From positions 53,263 through 117,262 of the forward strand of contig CAVOFV010000004.1 in assembly GCA_963695085.1 (NCBI GenBank): a stretch of DNA of 64,000 nucleotides. Direction: 5' to 3'. Below the pieces are notes generated by a model. The model was given only the letters and a program-made list of their open reading frames with translations, was not told the origin of the DNA and made no database searches. Positions within the stretch are counted from its first letter, which is position 1, and each line of letters begins with the position of its first letter. A program made the translations under genes and the position numbers. The stretch is from SG8-30 sp963695085 (GTDB taxonomy: Bacteria > Pseudomonadota > Gammaproteobacteria > Steroidobacterales > Steroidobacteraceae). Below are positions 1-8,565 of the stretch, in pieces.

Positions 1-294
1 GCGCTCGGCTCCTCGCGGTCGGAACTGGTCACGCAGGGCGGCGGCGTCCTGGCCGGCCAGCTCGGCCGTTACCTGGGCCTCGACGAGGTCAGCGTGCAGA
101 CCGATGCCGACTACGACGCCTCGGTCGTGCTCGGCAAATTCCTGTCGCCGCGCCTGTACGTCAGCTACGGCATCTCGCTGACCGAGGCCATCAACACGTT
201 CAAGCTGCGCTACACGATCGGCGACCGCTGGGTGCTGACCGGCGAGTCCGGCGAGGCGGCCAGCGCCGACGTGCTGTTCACCATCGAACGCTGA
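1..294 (+). CDS. tamB: TamB C-terminal fragment (translocation and assembly module)
   Basis: The open frame enters from the left edge and ends at 294. About 97 residues are visible, with the glycine-rich beta pattern and the phrase SPRLYVSYGISL followed by a terminal run ending in FTIER, which is typical of the end of the DUF490 domain of TamB. TamB is an inner-membrane-anchored periplasmic protein that works with the outer-membrane protein TamA and is implicated in autotransporter assembly and lipid transport. The start lies outside the window, so neither length nor the N-terminal anchor can be checked. The gene is followed by a 90 bp gap to argR and is probably a separate transcription unit. 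Confidence 0.8.
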   Translation, partial: ALGSSRSELVTQGGGVLAGQLGRYLGLDEVSVQTDADYDASVVLGKFLSPRLYVSYGISLTEAINTFKLRYTIGDRWVLTGESGEAASADVLFTIER

Positions 295-337
295 GATGCC
301 GCGCCGCGCGCGCCGGCCGGACCCCTGCTTGACCCGG

Positions 338-376
338 TTTGCATATTTATGCAAACATGCTGCAACTTTATGCGAG
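338..376. promoter_or_regulatory. Two tandem ARG-box-like operators upstream of argR
   Basis: Positions 338-355 form a perfect 18 bp palindrome, TTTGCATATTTATGCAAA. Exactly 3 bp further on, 359-376 is a second 18-mer that matches the first at 12 of 18 positions (core TGCAACTTTATGCG). In Escherichia coli, ArgR hexamers bind pairs of 18 bp ARG boxes separated by about 3 bp, so both size and spacing fit. The boxes lie just before the argR start at 384, suggesting autoregulation and arginine control of the whole operon. The binding itself is inference. Confidence 0.75.
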
Positions 377-383
377 ACCACAC

Positions 384-842
384 ATGACCACGGGCCACGA
401 GCACTCCGTGACCGCCGCCCGCCGCGAGGCGCTGCGGCGCATCATCCTGCAGTCGGCGGTCGGCCGGCAGCAGGACCTCGTGCGCCTGTTGCGCAAGACC
501 GGCCACCACGCGACCCAGTCGAGCGTCAGCCGCGACCTGCGCGAACTCGGCGTTGCCAAGCTCGGCGACCGCTACATGATGCCGGACGACGTGCAGCCGG
601 AGGCCGGCGGCTTCGGCTCCGTGGCCGGATTCGTGCGCCACCTGCGCACCGCCGGCCCGCACCTGACCGTCGTGCGCACCGCGGCAGGCGCCGCGCAGAG
701 CGTTGCCATCGCCATCGACCGCGCGCAGTGGTCGGAAGTGGTCGGCACCGTATCCGGCGACGACACGATCTTCGTCGCGACGGCCGGCGCCGCCGCCCAG
801 CGCAAGCTGCTGGCGCGCCTCAATCACGCATTCGGCAGCTGA
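384..842 (+). CDS. argR: Arginine repressor ArgR
   Basis: A 152-residue protein of normal ArgR length. The N-terminal winged helix contains SSVSRDLRELG, the recognition helix with the ArgR Ser-Arg pair. The C-terminal oligomerisation and arginine-binding domain contains GDDTIFVAT, close to the family GDDTIF motif. An in-frame ATG at 339 would add 15 residues, but that start lies inside the first operator palindrome, so 384 is preferred. ArgR binds DNA as an arginine-dependent hexamer and represses arginine biosynthesis. Here it is the first gene of the arginine operon, only 10 bp before argG, so it probably sets its own level through the two upstream boxes. Confidence 0.9.
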   Translation: MTTGHEHSVTAARREALRRIILQSAVGRQQDLVRLLRKTGHHATQSSVSRDLRELGVAKLGDRYMMPDDVQPEAGGFGSVAGFVRHLRTAGPHLTVVRTAAGAAQSVAIAIDRAQWSEVVGTVSGDDTIFVATAGAAAQRKLLARLNHAFGS

Positions 843-852
843 GCAACGCCCC

Positions 853-2070
853 ATGACCACCCACCCCGCCGCGACGGACACGCCCATCCTGCTGGCTTTC
901 TCGGGCGGCCTCGACACCTCCTTCCTGGTGCCGTGGCTGAAGGAGACGCACCGCCGCCCGGTCGTGACGCTGACCGTCGACACCGGCGGGATCGACGCGG
1001 CGGCCGCCGGCGTGCTGGCGGAGCGCTCGCGTGCGCTGGGCGCGGCCGGCCACCATCTCGTCGACGCGCGCGCGCGCTACTTCGGGCAGGTGCTCAGGTT
1101 CCTGATCATGGGCAATGTGCGGCGTGGCCAGTCGTACCCGCTGTGCGTCGGCGCCGAGCGCTCCATCCAGGCCCGCACGCTGGCGGAAGTGGCGGTCGAG
1201 CTCGGCACCACTACCGTTGCGCATGGTTGCACAGCGGCCGGCAACGACCAGGTGCGCTTCGAAGTCGCGCTGCGCACGCTGGCGCCGGGGCTCGAATCGC
1301 TGGCGCCGGTCCGCGACCACGCCTTCCAGCGCGCCGAACAGCTCGCCTATCTCGAGCAGCGCGGCCTGCCCGTGCCGCCTTACGGCGCCGCCTACTCGGT
1401 GAACCGCGGCCTGTGGGGAGTCACGATCGGCGGCCAGGAGACGCTGACCTCGCTGGACAGCATTCCCGAGCACGCCTGGGTGCTGTCGCGCGACGCCTTC
1501 ACCGCGCCGCGCGCGCCGGCGCGCCACGTCATCGGCTTCACGCGCGGCGTGCCCTGCTCGGTGGACGGCGCGCCCCTCGAGCCGGTCGACGCGATCGAGC
1601 GCATCGAGTCGCTGGCCGCGCCGTACGGCATCGGCCGCGGCATCCACCTCGGCGACACCATCATCGGCACCAAGGGCCGCGTCGCATTCGAGGCGCCGGC
1701 CACCGAGGTGCTGCTGGTCGCGCACCGCGAGCTCGAGAAGCTGACGCTGACCGCGCGCCAGCAGCGGGCCAAGGAGGGCCTGGCGTCGATGTACGGCGAC
1801 CTGGTGCACGAGGGCCAGAACCTCGATCCGGTGTGCCGCGATATCGAGGCGCTGTTCGTCTCCTCGCAGCAGCGCGTGACGGGCACGGTCAAGCTGCTGC
1901 TGCGGCCCGGCAGCGTGTTCGTCGAAGGCGTGGATTCCCCGCACTCGCTGATGAAGGTCTCGCGGGGCGTGTACGGCGAGGCGGCCGGCGAATGGACGCC
2001 GCAGGACGCACTCGGTTTCTCGAAGATGGTGGCGCTGCCGTCCATGTTCTGGGCGCGGGCCGGCGAATGA
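853..2070 (+). CDS. argG: Argininosuccinate synthase
   Basis: A 405-residue protein with the ATP pyrophosphatase loop AFSGGLDTS at residues 13-21, the hallmark of argininosuccinate synthase. It joins citrulline and aspartate at the expense of ATP to give argininosuccinate, the next-to-last step of arginine synthesis. Length agrees with the family (about 400-450). The ATG at 853 lies 10 bp after argR; the longer upstream frame from 703 overlaps argR and is rejected. The citrulline-binding and C-terminal helical regions appear complete. It is the second gene of the operon and its stop is 13 bp before the next start. Confidence 0.92.
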   Translation: MTTHPAATDTPILLAFSGGLDTSFLVPWLKETHRRPVVTLTVDTGGIDAAAAGVLAERSRALGAAGHHLVDARARYFGQVLRFLIMGNVRRGQSYPLCVGAERSIQARTLAEVAVELGTTTVAHGCTAAGNDQVRFEVALRTLAPGLESLAPVRDHAFQRAEQLAYLEQRGLPVPPYGAAYSVNRGLWGVTIGGQETLTSLDSIPEHAWVLSRDAFTAPRAPARHVIGFTRGVPCSVDGAPLEPVDAIERIESLAAPYGIGRGIHLGDTIIGTKGRVAFEAPATEVLLVAHRELEKLTLTARQQRAKEGLASMYGDLVHEGQNLDPVCRDIEALFVSSQQRVTGTVKLLLRPGSVFVEGVDSPHSLMKVSRGVYGEAAGEWTPQDALGFSKMVALPSMFWARAGE

Positions 2071-2083
2071 AGGACCCTGGACC

Positions 2084-3160
2084 ATGAAGACGATCATCGT
2101 CGACAAGATCGCCTCGGTGGCGCAAAGCTGCAACCTGTCGCGCGAGCTGCGGATCGCGTCGGACATTCCATGCGAGGAAGGCGTGGTGGTGGCCGTCGAG
2201 GTCCTCACCGACAAGGCCAACTACAACACGCTCGAGCTCACCAGCGGGCGCATGGCCAAGGTGGCGCGCGGCGACGTCGTGGTCGGCGCGCTCGGCCACC
2301 GCAAGGCGCTGTTCGGCTATTCGGGGACGCTGCCGTCGGCGCTCGCGCCCGGCGACGTCGTCCAGATGCTGAACATCGGCGGCGTGCTGGGACTGTGCAA
2401 CTCGATCAACCCGGAGAAAGGCAAGCCGTTCGACTGTCGCGTGCTGGGCGTCGTGCTGCAGTTCCCGTTCCTCGGCGAGCGCATCGGCGTGCCGGCGCGG
2501 GTCGGCATCAGGAAGCTGGACATGGACGCCGCGCTCGACACGGCGGGCGTGCCGGTCGTCGCGCTCGCGGGCACCTGCATGGAGGCCGGCAAGACGGCCG
2601 CCGCCTGCGCCATCGTCGCCCGCATGCGCCACCGCGGCCTGACCATCGACGCCTTCAAGGCCACCGGTGTCTCGCTGCGGCGCGATATCCTCGCCATGGA
2701 GGACTCCGGCGCGCGCCGCTCGATGATCTTCACGGACCTCGGCATCGTGACCACGACCGCGGCGTCCGGGCCGGCGCTGACCCGCGTCATGCTCAACGAG
2801 ATGGCGTCCGGCAAGCCCGACGCCATCGTCTTCGAACTCGGCGACGGCCTGCTGGGCGCCTACGGCGTCGAGGCCATCCTCAACGACGAGGCGATCCGCG
2901 ACTCGCTCACCGCGGTGGTGCTGTCCGCCAACGATCCCGTGGCGGCCTGGGGCGGCGTCAAGCTGATGCGCGAGCGATTCGGCATCGAGCCCTGCGTCGT
3001 CACTGGGCCCGCTACCGACAATGCGGTCGGCGTGGACATCATCCGCGACCAGATGGGCGTGGCCGCCTTCAACGCGATGACCAGCGGCGCGGCACTCGGC
3101 GACTTCGTGATCAGCGCGGTCGGCCTCGACGGCGCCGCGCGCGACCCGGAGGCATCGTGA
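2084..3160 (+). CDS. P-loop protein of the arginine operon, DUF1611-like
   Basis: A 358-residue protein lodged between argG and argC. An N-terminal domain of about 150 residues is followed by a P-loop-like region with GTCMEAGKTAAACAIV near residue 165 and later VFELGDGLLGAYGVEAIL. The overall plan, an N-terminal domain plus a BioD/MobB-like P-loop fold, resembles the DUF1611 family, of which DgcN is described as a D-glutamate N-acyltransferase. The resemblance is by motif and layout only. Its place inside an arginine operon that lacks argA and argJ makes an N-acylglutamate-forming or related acyl-transfer role an attractive inference. It could also be an ATP-dependent ligase or a regulator. 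The stop overlaps the argC start (GTGA), so it is translationally coupled. Confidence 0.6.
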   Translation: MKTIIVDKIASVAQSCNLSRELRIASDIPCEEGVVVAVEVLTDKANYNTLELTSGRMAKVARGDVVVGALGHRKALFGYSGTLPSALAPGDVVQMLNIGGVLGLCNSINPEKGKPFDCRVLGVVLQFPFLGERIGVPARVGIRKLDMDAALDTAGVPVVALAGTCMEAGKTAAACAIVARMRHRGLTIDAFKATGVSLRRDILAMEDSGARRSMIFTDLGIVTTTAASGPALTRVMLNEMASGKPDAIVFELGDGLLGAYGVEAILNDEAIRDSLTAVVLSANDPVAAWGGVKLMRERFGIEPCVVTGPATDNAVGVDIIRDQMGVAAFNAMTSGAALGDFVISAVGLDGAARDPEAS

Positions 3161-4221
3161 CGGCCGCGAAGATCCCCGCCGTCGTGCTCGGCGGCACCGG
3201 CTACGTGGCCGGCGAGCTGGTGCGGCTGCTGGCCGCGCATCCAGGCGTCGACCTGCGGGCGGTCGCTTCCGACAGCCAGCCCGGCGAGCCCGTCGCGCGC
3301 GCCTTTCCGCACCTGGCGCCGCTGCTCGGCGGGTTGCGCTACGCGTCGCAGGACGAGGCGGCCGAGCTGGTCGCGAGCCTGCCGCGCGCGGCGGTGCTGG
3401 CGGCCGCGCCGCACGGCGTGTCCGCGGCGCTGATCGACGCGTTGCTGACCCGCGCCGAGGCGGCCGGCGCGAAACCGACCGTGGTCGACATCTCCGCCGA
3501 CTACCGCTTCGCCGATGCCGAGGCCTACGCGAAGGTCTACAAGCACCCGCACGGCGCACCCGCGCGGCTTGCCGAGTTCACCTGCGCGGTGCCCGAGCAC
3601 CTGAAGCGGGTGACCACGCCGCACGTCGCCCACCCGGGCTGCTTCAGCACGACGACGCTGCTGGCCGCCGTGCCGATGCTGGCGCTCGGGCTGACCGAGG
3701 GGCCGCTGTTCGTCGCCGCGACCACCGGCAGCACCGGCGCGGGCCGCAGCCCGACCGCCGGCACCCACCATCCGCAACGCCACAGCGACCTGTATGCCTA
3801 CAACGCCCTCGCCCACCGCCATGCGCCCGAGATCGCCGCGCTCGCCGAGGCGGCCAGCGGCGTGGCCGCCGAGATCGCCTTCGTGCCGCATTCCGGCTCC
3901 TTCGCCCGCGGCATCCACGCCACGGTGCAGGCGACCCTGGCGAAGCCGATGCACACCGCAGAGGTCATCGCGGCGCTGGCGGGCTATTACAAGGACTGCC
4001 CGTTCGTGCGCGTGCTGGACACGCCGCCGCGCATGAAGGACATCGTCACCAGCAACTACGCCAACCTGTCGGCGGCCAGCGACGGCCGCACGCTGGTCGT
4101 GATGTCGGTCGCCGACAACATCGTGAAGGGCGCGGCCGGCGGCGCGGTGCAGTGGATGAACCGGTTGTTCGGCCTCGATGAAACCGCCGGGCTGACCACG
4201 CCCGCGCCGGGCTGGACCTGA
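3157..4221 (+). CDS. argC: N-acyl-gamma-glutamyl-phosphate reductase
   Basis: A 354-residue NAD(P)-dependent reductase. The dinucleotide-binding motif GGTGYVAGEL lies at residues 12-21 and the active-site cysteine is Cys162 in AHPGCFSTT. C-terminal SFARGIHATVQA and the NIVKGAAGGAVQ segment are also characteristic of ArgC. It reduces acylglutamyl phosphate to acylglutamate semialdehyde. The start is a GTG at 3157 that overlaps the stop of the preceding gene; longer frames upstream are shadows of that gene. Whether the acyl group is acetyl or succinyl cannot be read from this protein alone. Confidence 0.9.
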   Translation: MTAAKIPAVVLGGTGYVAGELVRLLAAHPGVDLRAVASDSQPGEPVARAFPHLAPLLGGLRYASQDEAAELVASLPRAAVLAAAPHGVSAALIDALLTRAEAAGAKPTVVDISADYRFADAEAYAKVYKHPHGAPARLAEFTCAVPEHLKRVTTPHVAHPGCFSTTTLLAAVPMLALGLTEGPLFVAATTGSTGAGRSPTAGTHHPQRHSDLYAYNALAHRHAPEIAALAEAASGVAAEIAFVPHSGSFARGIHATVQATLAKPMHTAEVIAALAGYYKDCPFVRVLDTPPRMKDIVTSNYANLSAASDGRTLVVMSVADNIVKGAAGGAVQWMNRLFGLDETAGLTTPAPGWT

Positions 4222-4232
4222 GGCGGCGCCCC

Positions 4233-5390
4233 ATGCAGGACACGACCCCGGCCATGCGGGATCCGCTCGCGCAGGTCTTCGCGCAATATCCCGTCGAGGT
4301 GACCCGTGCCACGGGCGTGTGGCTGCACACGCGCGACGGCCGGCGCATCCTCGACCTGTACGGCGGCCACGCCGTCGCCGCGCTCGGCTACGGCCACCCG
4401 CGCTGGCTCGCGGCGCTGGAAGACCAGGCGCGCACCGTGTCGTTCCAGAGCAATGCCGTGCCGATGGAGGTACGCAGCCGCGCCGCGCGCAAGCTGGTCG
4501 AATTCGCCGGACTGCCGCTCGACACCGTGTTCTTCGTCAACAGCGGCGCCGAGGCCAACGAGAACGCGTTGAAGATGGCCTGCAAGGCCACCGGCCGCGA
4601 CCATGTCGTCGCCGTCGAGGGCAGCTTCCACGGCCGCACCGCCGCCGCCGGCGCGGTCACCTGGGGCGCGGCCGCCAAGTGGTACGGCTTCCCGCGCACG
4701 CCGTTCGACGTGAGCTTCGTGCCGCGCCGCGATGGCGCCGCGCTCGAGGCTGCGATCACCGAACGCACCGCCGCCGTCATCATCGAGCCCGTGCAGGGCG
4801 TCGGCGGCGCCTTCGACATGGGCCGCGAGTACCTGCAGGCCGTGCGCGCGCGCTGCGATGCGGTCGGCGCGCAGCTGATCTTCGACGAGGTGCAGTGCGG
4901 CGTCGGCCGCTGCGGCTGGCCGTTCGCGGCCAACCTGTACGGCGTGGTGCCCGACATGATCACGGCGGCCAAGGCGCTGGGCGCCGGCTTCCCGGTCGGC
5001 GCGCTGCTGCTCGCGCCGCACCTGGCGGCGCACCTCAAGGTGGACTCCCTCGGCACCACCTTCGGCGGCGGGCCGCTGGCCTGCGCCGTCGTCGAGGCGG
5101 TGCTCGACTCGATCCGCGACGAGCGGCTGCTCGAGAACGTACGACGCGTCTCGGCGCTGATCCGCGAGCACTGCGTCACGGGACCCGTGACCGGCACGCA
5201 GGGCGAGGGCTTCCTGCTCGGCCTCAGGACGCGCACGCCGGCGAAGCAGGTGCAGGCCGCCCTGCTCGAGCGCGACATCCTGACCGGCACCAGCGCCGAC
5301 CCGCACGTGCTGCGGCTGCTGCCGCCCTACATCCTGGATGCAACCCACGTCGGGACGCTGGCAGCGGCGCTCGAGGCGCTGCCCGCATGA
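4233..5390 (+). CDS. argD: N-acylornithine aminotransferase
   Basis: A 385-residue class III pyridoxal-phosphate aminotransferase. It shows FFVNSGAEANENALKMA (phosphate-binding loop), GSFHGRTAA, the Asp of LIFDEVQCGVGR that contacts the cofactor pyridine, and the Schiff-base lysine in ITAAKALGAG. Within this operon it most likely converts N-acylglutamate semialdehyde to N-acylornithine using glutamate. Related enzymes also act in lysine and succinylarginine pathways, but the flanking argC and transcarbamylase genes settle the role. The last codons overlap the next start as ATGA. Confidence 0.9.
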   Translation: MQDTTPAMRDPLAQVFAQYPVEVTRATGVWLHTRDGRRILDLYGGHAVAALGYGHPRWLAALEDQARTVSFQSNAVPMEVRSRAARKLVEFAGLPLDTVFFVNSGAEANENALKMACKATGRDHVVAVEGSFHGRTAAAGAVTWGAAAKWYGFPRTPFDVSFVPRRDGAALEAAITERTAAVIIEPVQGVGGAFDMGREYLQAVRARCDAVGAQLIFDEVQCGVGRCGWPFAANLYGVVPDMITAAKALGAGFPVGALLLAPHLAAHLKVDSLGTTFGGGPLACAVVEAVLDSIRDERLLENVRRVSALIREHCVTGPVTGTQGEGFLLGLRTRTPAKQVQAALLERDILTGTSADPHVLRLLPPYILDATHVGTLAAALEALPA

Positions 5391-6385
5391 AGAATTTCCT
5401 CGACCTCGCCGACTTCACGCGCGAGCAGGTCCTCGACCTGCTGGCGCTGGCCCGCCGGCTGCAGGAGCGCCCCGAACCGAGCGCGCTGGCCGGCCGCGTG
5501 CTCGGCCTGCTGTTCATGAACCCGTCGCTGCGCACGCTGGCATCGATGCAGGCCGCCATGGCGCGACTCGGCGGCAACTCGTTCGTGATCACGCCCGGCG
5601 CCGGCACCTGGCGGCTCGAGACCCGCGACGGCGCGGTGATGGACGGCGACGCCGCCGAGCACATCCGCGAGGGCATCCCGGCGCTGGCCGCCTATTGCGA
5701 CGCGCTCGCCGTGCGCTGCTTTCCGGAGGGCCGCGACCTCGCCGCCGATCTCGCCGAGCCGATCCTCACGCGCATCGCCGCACTGTGCGACAAGCCGCTC
5801 ATCAACCTCGAGTCCGCCATGAACCATCCCTGCCAGGCGCTGGCGGACTGGAAGACGCTCGACGACCTGGCCGTGCCGCAGCGCGGCAAGCTCGTGCTGA
5901 CCTGGGTCAACCACCCGCGCGCGCTGCCGCTCGCCGTGCCGTCCGCGGCCGTGCAGATGGCTGCGGCGCGCGGCATGGACGTCGTCGTGCTGCGCCCCGA
6001 CGGCTACGCGCTGCCGCCCCTGGTCATGGCCCGCGCCGCCGCTGCGGCCGCCGCCGCCGGCGGCTCCGTCACCGAGACCGGCGACCGTCGCACCGCCATG
6101 GCCGGCGCCGAGGTCGTGTATGCGAAGGAGTGGGCCTCGACCACGCACTACGGCGATGCCGGGGCCGAGGCCGCCGCGCGTGCCGGGCTCCGCGACTGGA
6201 TGCTGCGCGAGACGTGGTTCGCCGGCGCGGCGCCGGACTGCCGCGTCATGCACTGCCTGCCGGTCAGGCGCAACGTGGCGATCGCCGACGAGGTGCTCGA
6301 CGGCCCGCGCAGCGTGGTCGCGCGCGAAGCCATGAACCGGATGACCGTGCAGATGGCCGTGCTGCACCGTATGCTCGCCCGTTAA
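5387..6385 (+). CDS. argF': N-acylornithine carbamoyltransferase (acetyl- or succinyl-ornithine type)
   Basis: A 332-residue transcarbamylase. The carbamoyl-phosphate loop is NPSLRTLAS (residues 45-53). WRLETRDGAVMDGD and AEHI, HPCQALAD, LTWVNHPR and MHCLPVRRN place it with the acylornithine transcarbamylases and not with ordinary ornithine transcarbamylase. In the Xanthomonas acetylornithine enzyme a Glu (Glu92) sits just before the EHI motif; the aligned residue here is Ala90. Changing that Glu to Ala, Ser, Pro or Val is reported to switch the Xanthomonas enzyme to succinylornithine, and Bacteroides enzymes have Pro there. The enzyme therefore makes acylcitrulline, and succinyl is the more likely acyl group. 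The start overlaps the argD stop. Confidence 0.88.
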   Translation: MKNFLDLADFTREQVLDLLALARRLQERPEPSALAGRVLGLLFMNPSLRTLASMQAAMARLGGNSFVITPGAGTWRLETRDGAVMDGDAAEHIREGIPALAAYCDALAVRCFPEGRDLAADLAEPILTRIAALCDKPLINLESAMNHPCQALADWKTLDDLAVPQRGKLVLTWVNHPRALPLAVPSAAVQMAAARGMDVVVLRPDGYALPPLVMARAAAAAAAAGGSVTETGDRRTAMAGAEVVYAKEWASTTHYGDAGAEAAARAGLRDWMLRETWFAGAAPDCRVMHCLPVRRNVAIADEVLDGPRSVVAREAMNRMTVQMAVLHRMLAR

Positions 6386-6427
6386 ACGGTCCCGCCGCCG
6401 GGAATTGCTGCTGAGGAGAAGCCGAAG

Positions 6428-7363
6428 ATGGTGCCACACCGAACCGACCAGTCCGCCGCCGTGCGTGCGCTGCGCAGCGCGGCGCCCTACGTACGCCTGT
6501 ACAAGGGCAAGGTGTTCGTGATCAAGGCCGGCGGCGCCGTGTTCGCCGACAACGTCTCCGCGCGCGCGCTGGTCGAGCAGATCGCGATCCTGCATCACCT
6601 CGGCATCCGCGTCGTGCTGGTGCACGGCGGCGGCCCACAGCTCGACGAGATGCAGCGCGCGCTCGGCATCGAACCGAAGATGGTCGGCGGCCGGCGGGTC
6701 ACCGATTCGCAGTCGATCGACGCCACGACCATGGTGCTGAACGGCCTGATCAACACGCGCATCCTCGGGATCTGCCGCGAGCTCGGCCTGGATGCCATCG
6801 GCATATCGGGCGTCGATGCCGGCCTGGTGCGCGCGCGGCGGCGCCCGCCGGTCGAGGTGGACGGCGCCACCGTGGACTACGGCTTCGTCGGCGACGTGAC
6901 CGGCATGGACATCAGCGTGCTGCAGAAGCAGCTCGACGCGGGCCTGATGCCCGTCGTCAGCCCGCTGTCCGCGGACGAGGCGGGCTGTGTGCTCAACGTC
7001 AACGCCGACACGATCGCGGCGCGCATCGGCGCTGCGCTGAACGCCGAGAAGCTGATCCTGTGCACCGGCGCGCCCGGCATCCTCGAGAACCTCAACGACC
7101 CGGGCAGCCTGGTCTCCTACACGGACCTCGACGGCCTCGCCCGGCTGCAGCAGGCCGGCAGCTTCGGCGGCGGCATGCTGCCCAAGGCGACCGCCATCGA
7201 AGGCGCGCTGCGCGGCGGCGTGCGGCGCGTGCACGTGATTTCCTACAAGGTGCCCGACAGCCTGCTGGCCGAGGTGTTCACCAACGAGGGCACCGGCACG
7301 CTGGTCGTCGAGGACATCAAGGCCCTGACGCCGGCCGAGCAGCAGGCCGGGGACGACACGTGA
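6428..7363 (+). CDS. argB: N-acylglutamate kinase
   Basis: A 311-residue amino-acid kinase. FVIKAGGAVF near residue 31, VLVHGGGPQLDEM, the Asn-rich VLNVNADTIAARI and SFGGGMLPKATA near the C-terminus match ArgB. It phosphorylates N-acylglutamate with ATP at the pathway's committed step. The start at 6428 has a good upstream purine-rich site (GAGGAGA). Length is at the long end of the family (about 260-310) because of a 35-residue N-terminal extension of the kind seen in hexameric, arginine-inhibited ArgB, so feedback inhibition is plausible but not shown. Its stop overlaps the argH GTG start. Confidence 0.9.
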   Translation: MVPHRTDQSAAVRALRSAAPYVRLYKGKVFVIKAGGAVFADNVSARALVEQIAILHHLGIRVVLVHGGGPQLDEMQRALGIEPKMVGGRRVTDSQSIDATTMVLNGLINTRILGICRELGLDAIGISGVDAGLVRARRRPPVEVDGATVDYGFVGDVTGMDISVLQKQLDAGLMPVVSPLSADEAGCVLNVNADTIAARIGAALNAEKLILCTGAPGILENLNDPGSLVSYTDLDGLARLQQAGSFGGGMLPKATAIEGALRGGVRRVHVISYKVPDSLLAEVFTNEGTGTLVVEDIKALTPAEQQAGDDT

Positions 7364-8556
7364 CGCGGCTCTGGGACAAGGGCGCGCCGCTCGACGCGCG
7401 CGTCCTCGAGTTCACCGCCGGCGAGGACCATGCGCTCGACGACCGGCTGGTCGCCTACGACGTGCGCGCCTCGATCGCGCACGCGGAAATGCTGTCGGAC
7501 GTGGGGTTGCTGTCGGCCGCGGACCTGCAGCGGATCCGTGACGGCCTCACGGAGATCGGCGCAGCCCATGCGCGTGGCGACTGGCGCGTCGCGCTCGAGC
7601 ACGAGGACGGCCAGACCGCGCTCGAGGCCTTGCTGACGGAACGTGTCGGCGAGGCCGGTGCGCGCATCCACCTCGGCCGTTCGCGCAACGACCAGGTGCT
7701 GGCGGCGCTGCGCCTGTACCTGCTGGATGCGACCGAGCAACTGGCGGTCGGCGCTGGTGCGGTTGCCGAGGCGCTGCAGGCGCTGGCGACGCGCCAGGGC
7801 GATGTCGTGCTGCCCGGCTATACGCACCAGCAGCAGGCCATGCCGAGCTCAGTCGGCTGGTGGGCGCGCGGCTACGCCACCGAGATTCGCGACGACGCCG
7901 ACGGCCTGCGCGCAACGCGGCGCCGGCTCAGCCGCAACCCGCTGGGCTCCGCCGCCGGCTACGGCACGCCCGGCCTGCCGGTCTCGCGCGCCGCCACCGC
8001 CAGCAAGCTCGGCTTCGACGAGGTGCAGGAACCGGTCACCGCCGTGCAGCTGTCGCGCGGCAAGGCCGAGGCCCAGGTGCTGTTCGAGGTGACGCTGCTG
8101 ATGCAGGACCTGGGCCGCCTCGCCGCGGACCTGCTCCTGTACTACACGCAGGAATTTGCTGCCGTCGAACTGCCCGCGGCGTTCACCACCGGCTCGTCGA
8201 TCATGCCGCAGAAGCGCAATCCCGACGTGTTTGAACTGATCCGCGGCCGCTCCGCGACGGCGCTCGCCTGCCTGGTCGAGGCGCTCAGCGTATTCTCCCG
8301 GCTGCCCTCCGGGTACCACCGCGACCTGCAGCTGATCAAGGCGCCGCTGTTCCGCGGACTCGACGTCTGCGCGCAGGCGCTCGACATCCTGCCGCCCGCG
8401 CTCGCGGGCGTGCGCTTTCGCCCCGAGAAGATCAGGCTCGACCCATCCGTGCACGCGGCGCAGCACGCCAACGAGCTGGCCGTCAGGGAGGGCATCCCGT
8501 TCCGGGAAGCGTACCGCCAGATCGCCGCGGAGACTGCCGGCAAGCGGGACCGCTAG
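7360..8556 (+). CDS. argH: Argininosuccinate lyase
   Basis: A 398-residue fumarase/aspartase-superfamily lyase. It shows HLGRSRNDQV early on and the superfamily signature GSSIMPQKRNPDVFE in the flexible loop that holds the catalytic Ser. It splits argininosuccinate to arginine and fumarate. At 398 residues it is shorter than the usual 450-470, mainly at the C-terminus, as in some compact versions linked to acylornithine pathways. GTG at 7360 overlaps the argB stop; the frame upstream of it lies inside argB. It is the last gene of the operon, and its stop is only 9 bp from the convergent aldehyde dehydrogenase. Confidence 0.88.
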   Translation: MTRLWDKGAPLDARVLEFTAGEDHALDDRLVAYDVRASIAHAEMLSDVGLLSAADLQRIRDGLTEIGAAHARGDWRVALEHEDGQTALEALLTERVGEAGARIHLGRSRNDQVLAALRLYLLDATEQLAVGAGAVAEALQALATRQGDVVLPGYTHQQQAMPSSVGWWARGYATEIRDDADGLRATRRRLSRNPLGSAAGYGTPGLPVSRAATASKLGFDEVQEPVTAVQLSRGKAEAQVLFEVTLLMQDLGRLAADLLLYYTQEFAAVELPAAFTTGSSIMPQKRNPDVFELIRGRSATALACLVEALSVFSRLPSGYHRDLQLIKAPLFRGLDVCAQALDILPPALAGVRFRPEKIRLDPSVHAAQHANELAVREGIPFREAYRQIAAETAGKRDR

Positions 8557-8565
8557 GTCTCTTGC

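Noticed and set aside
820..2220. 466-codon open frame on the minus strand over argG
   Set aside because: Exact shadow of argG in high-GC DNA; low-complexity Arg/Ala/His composition, no motif.
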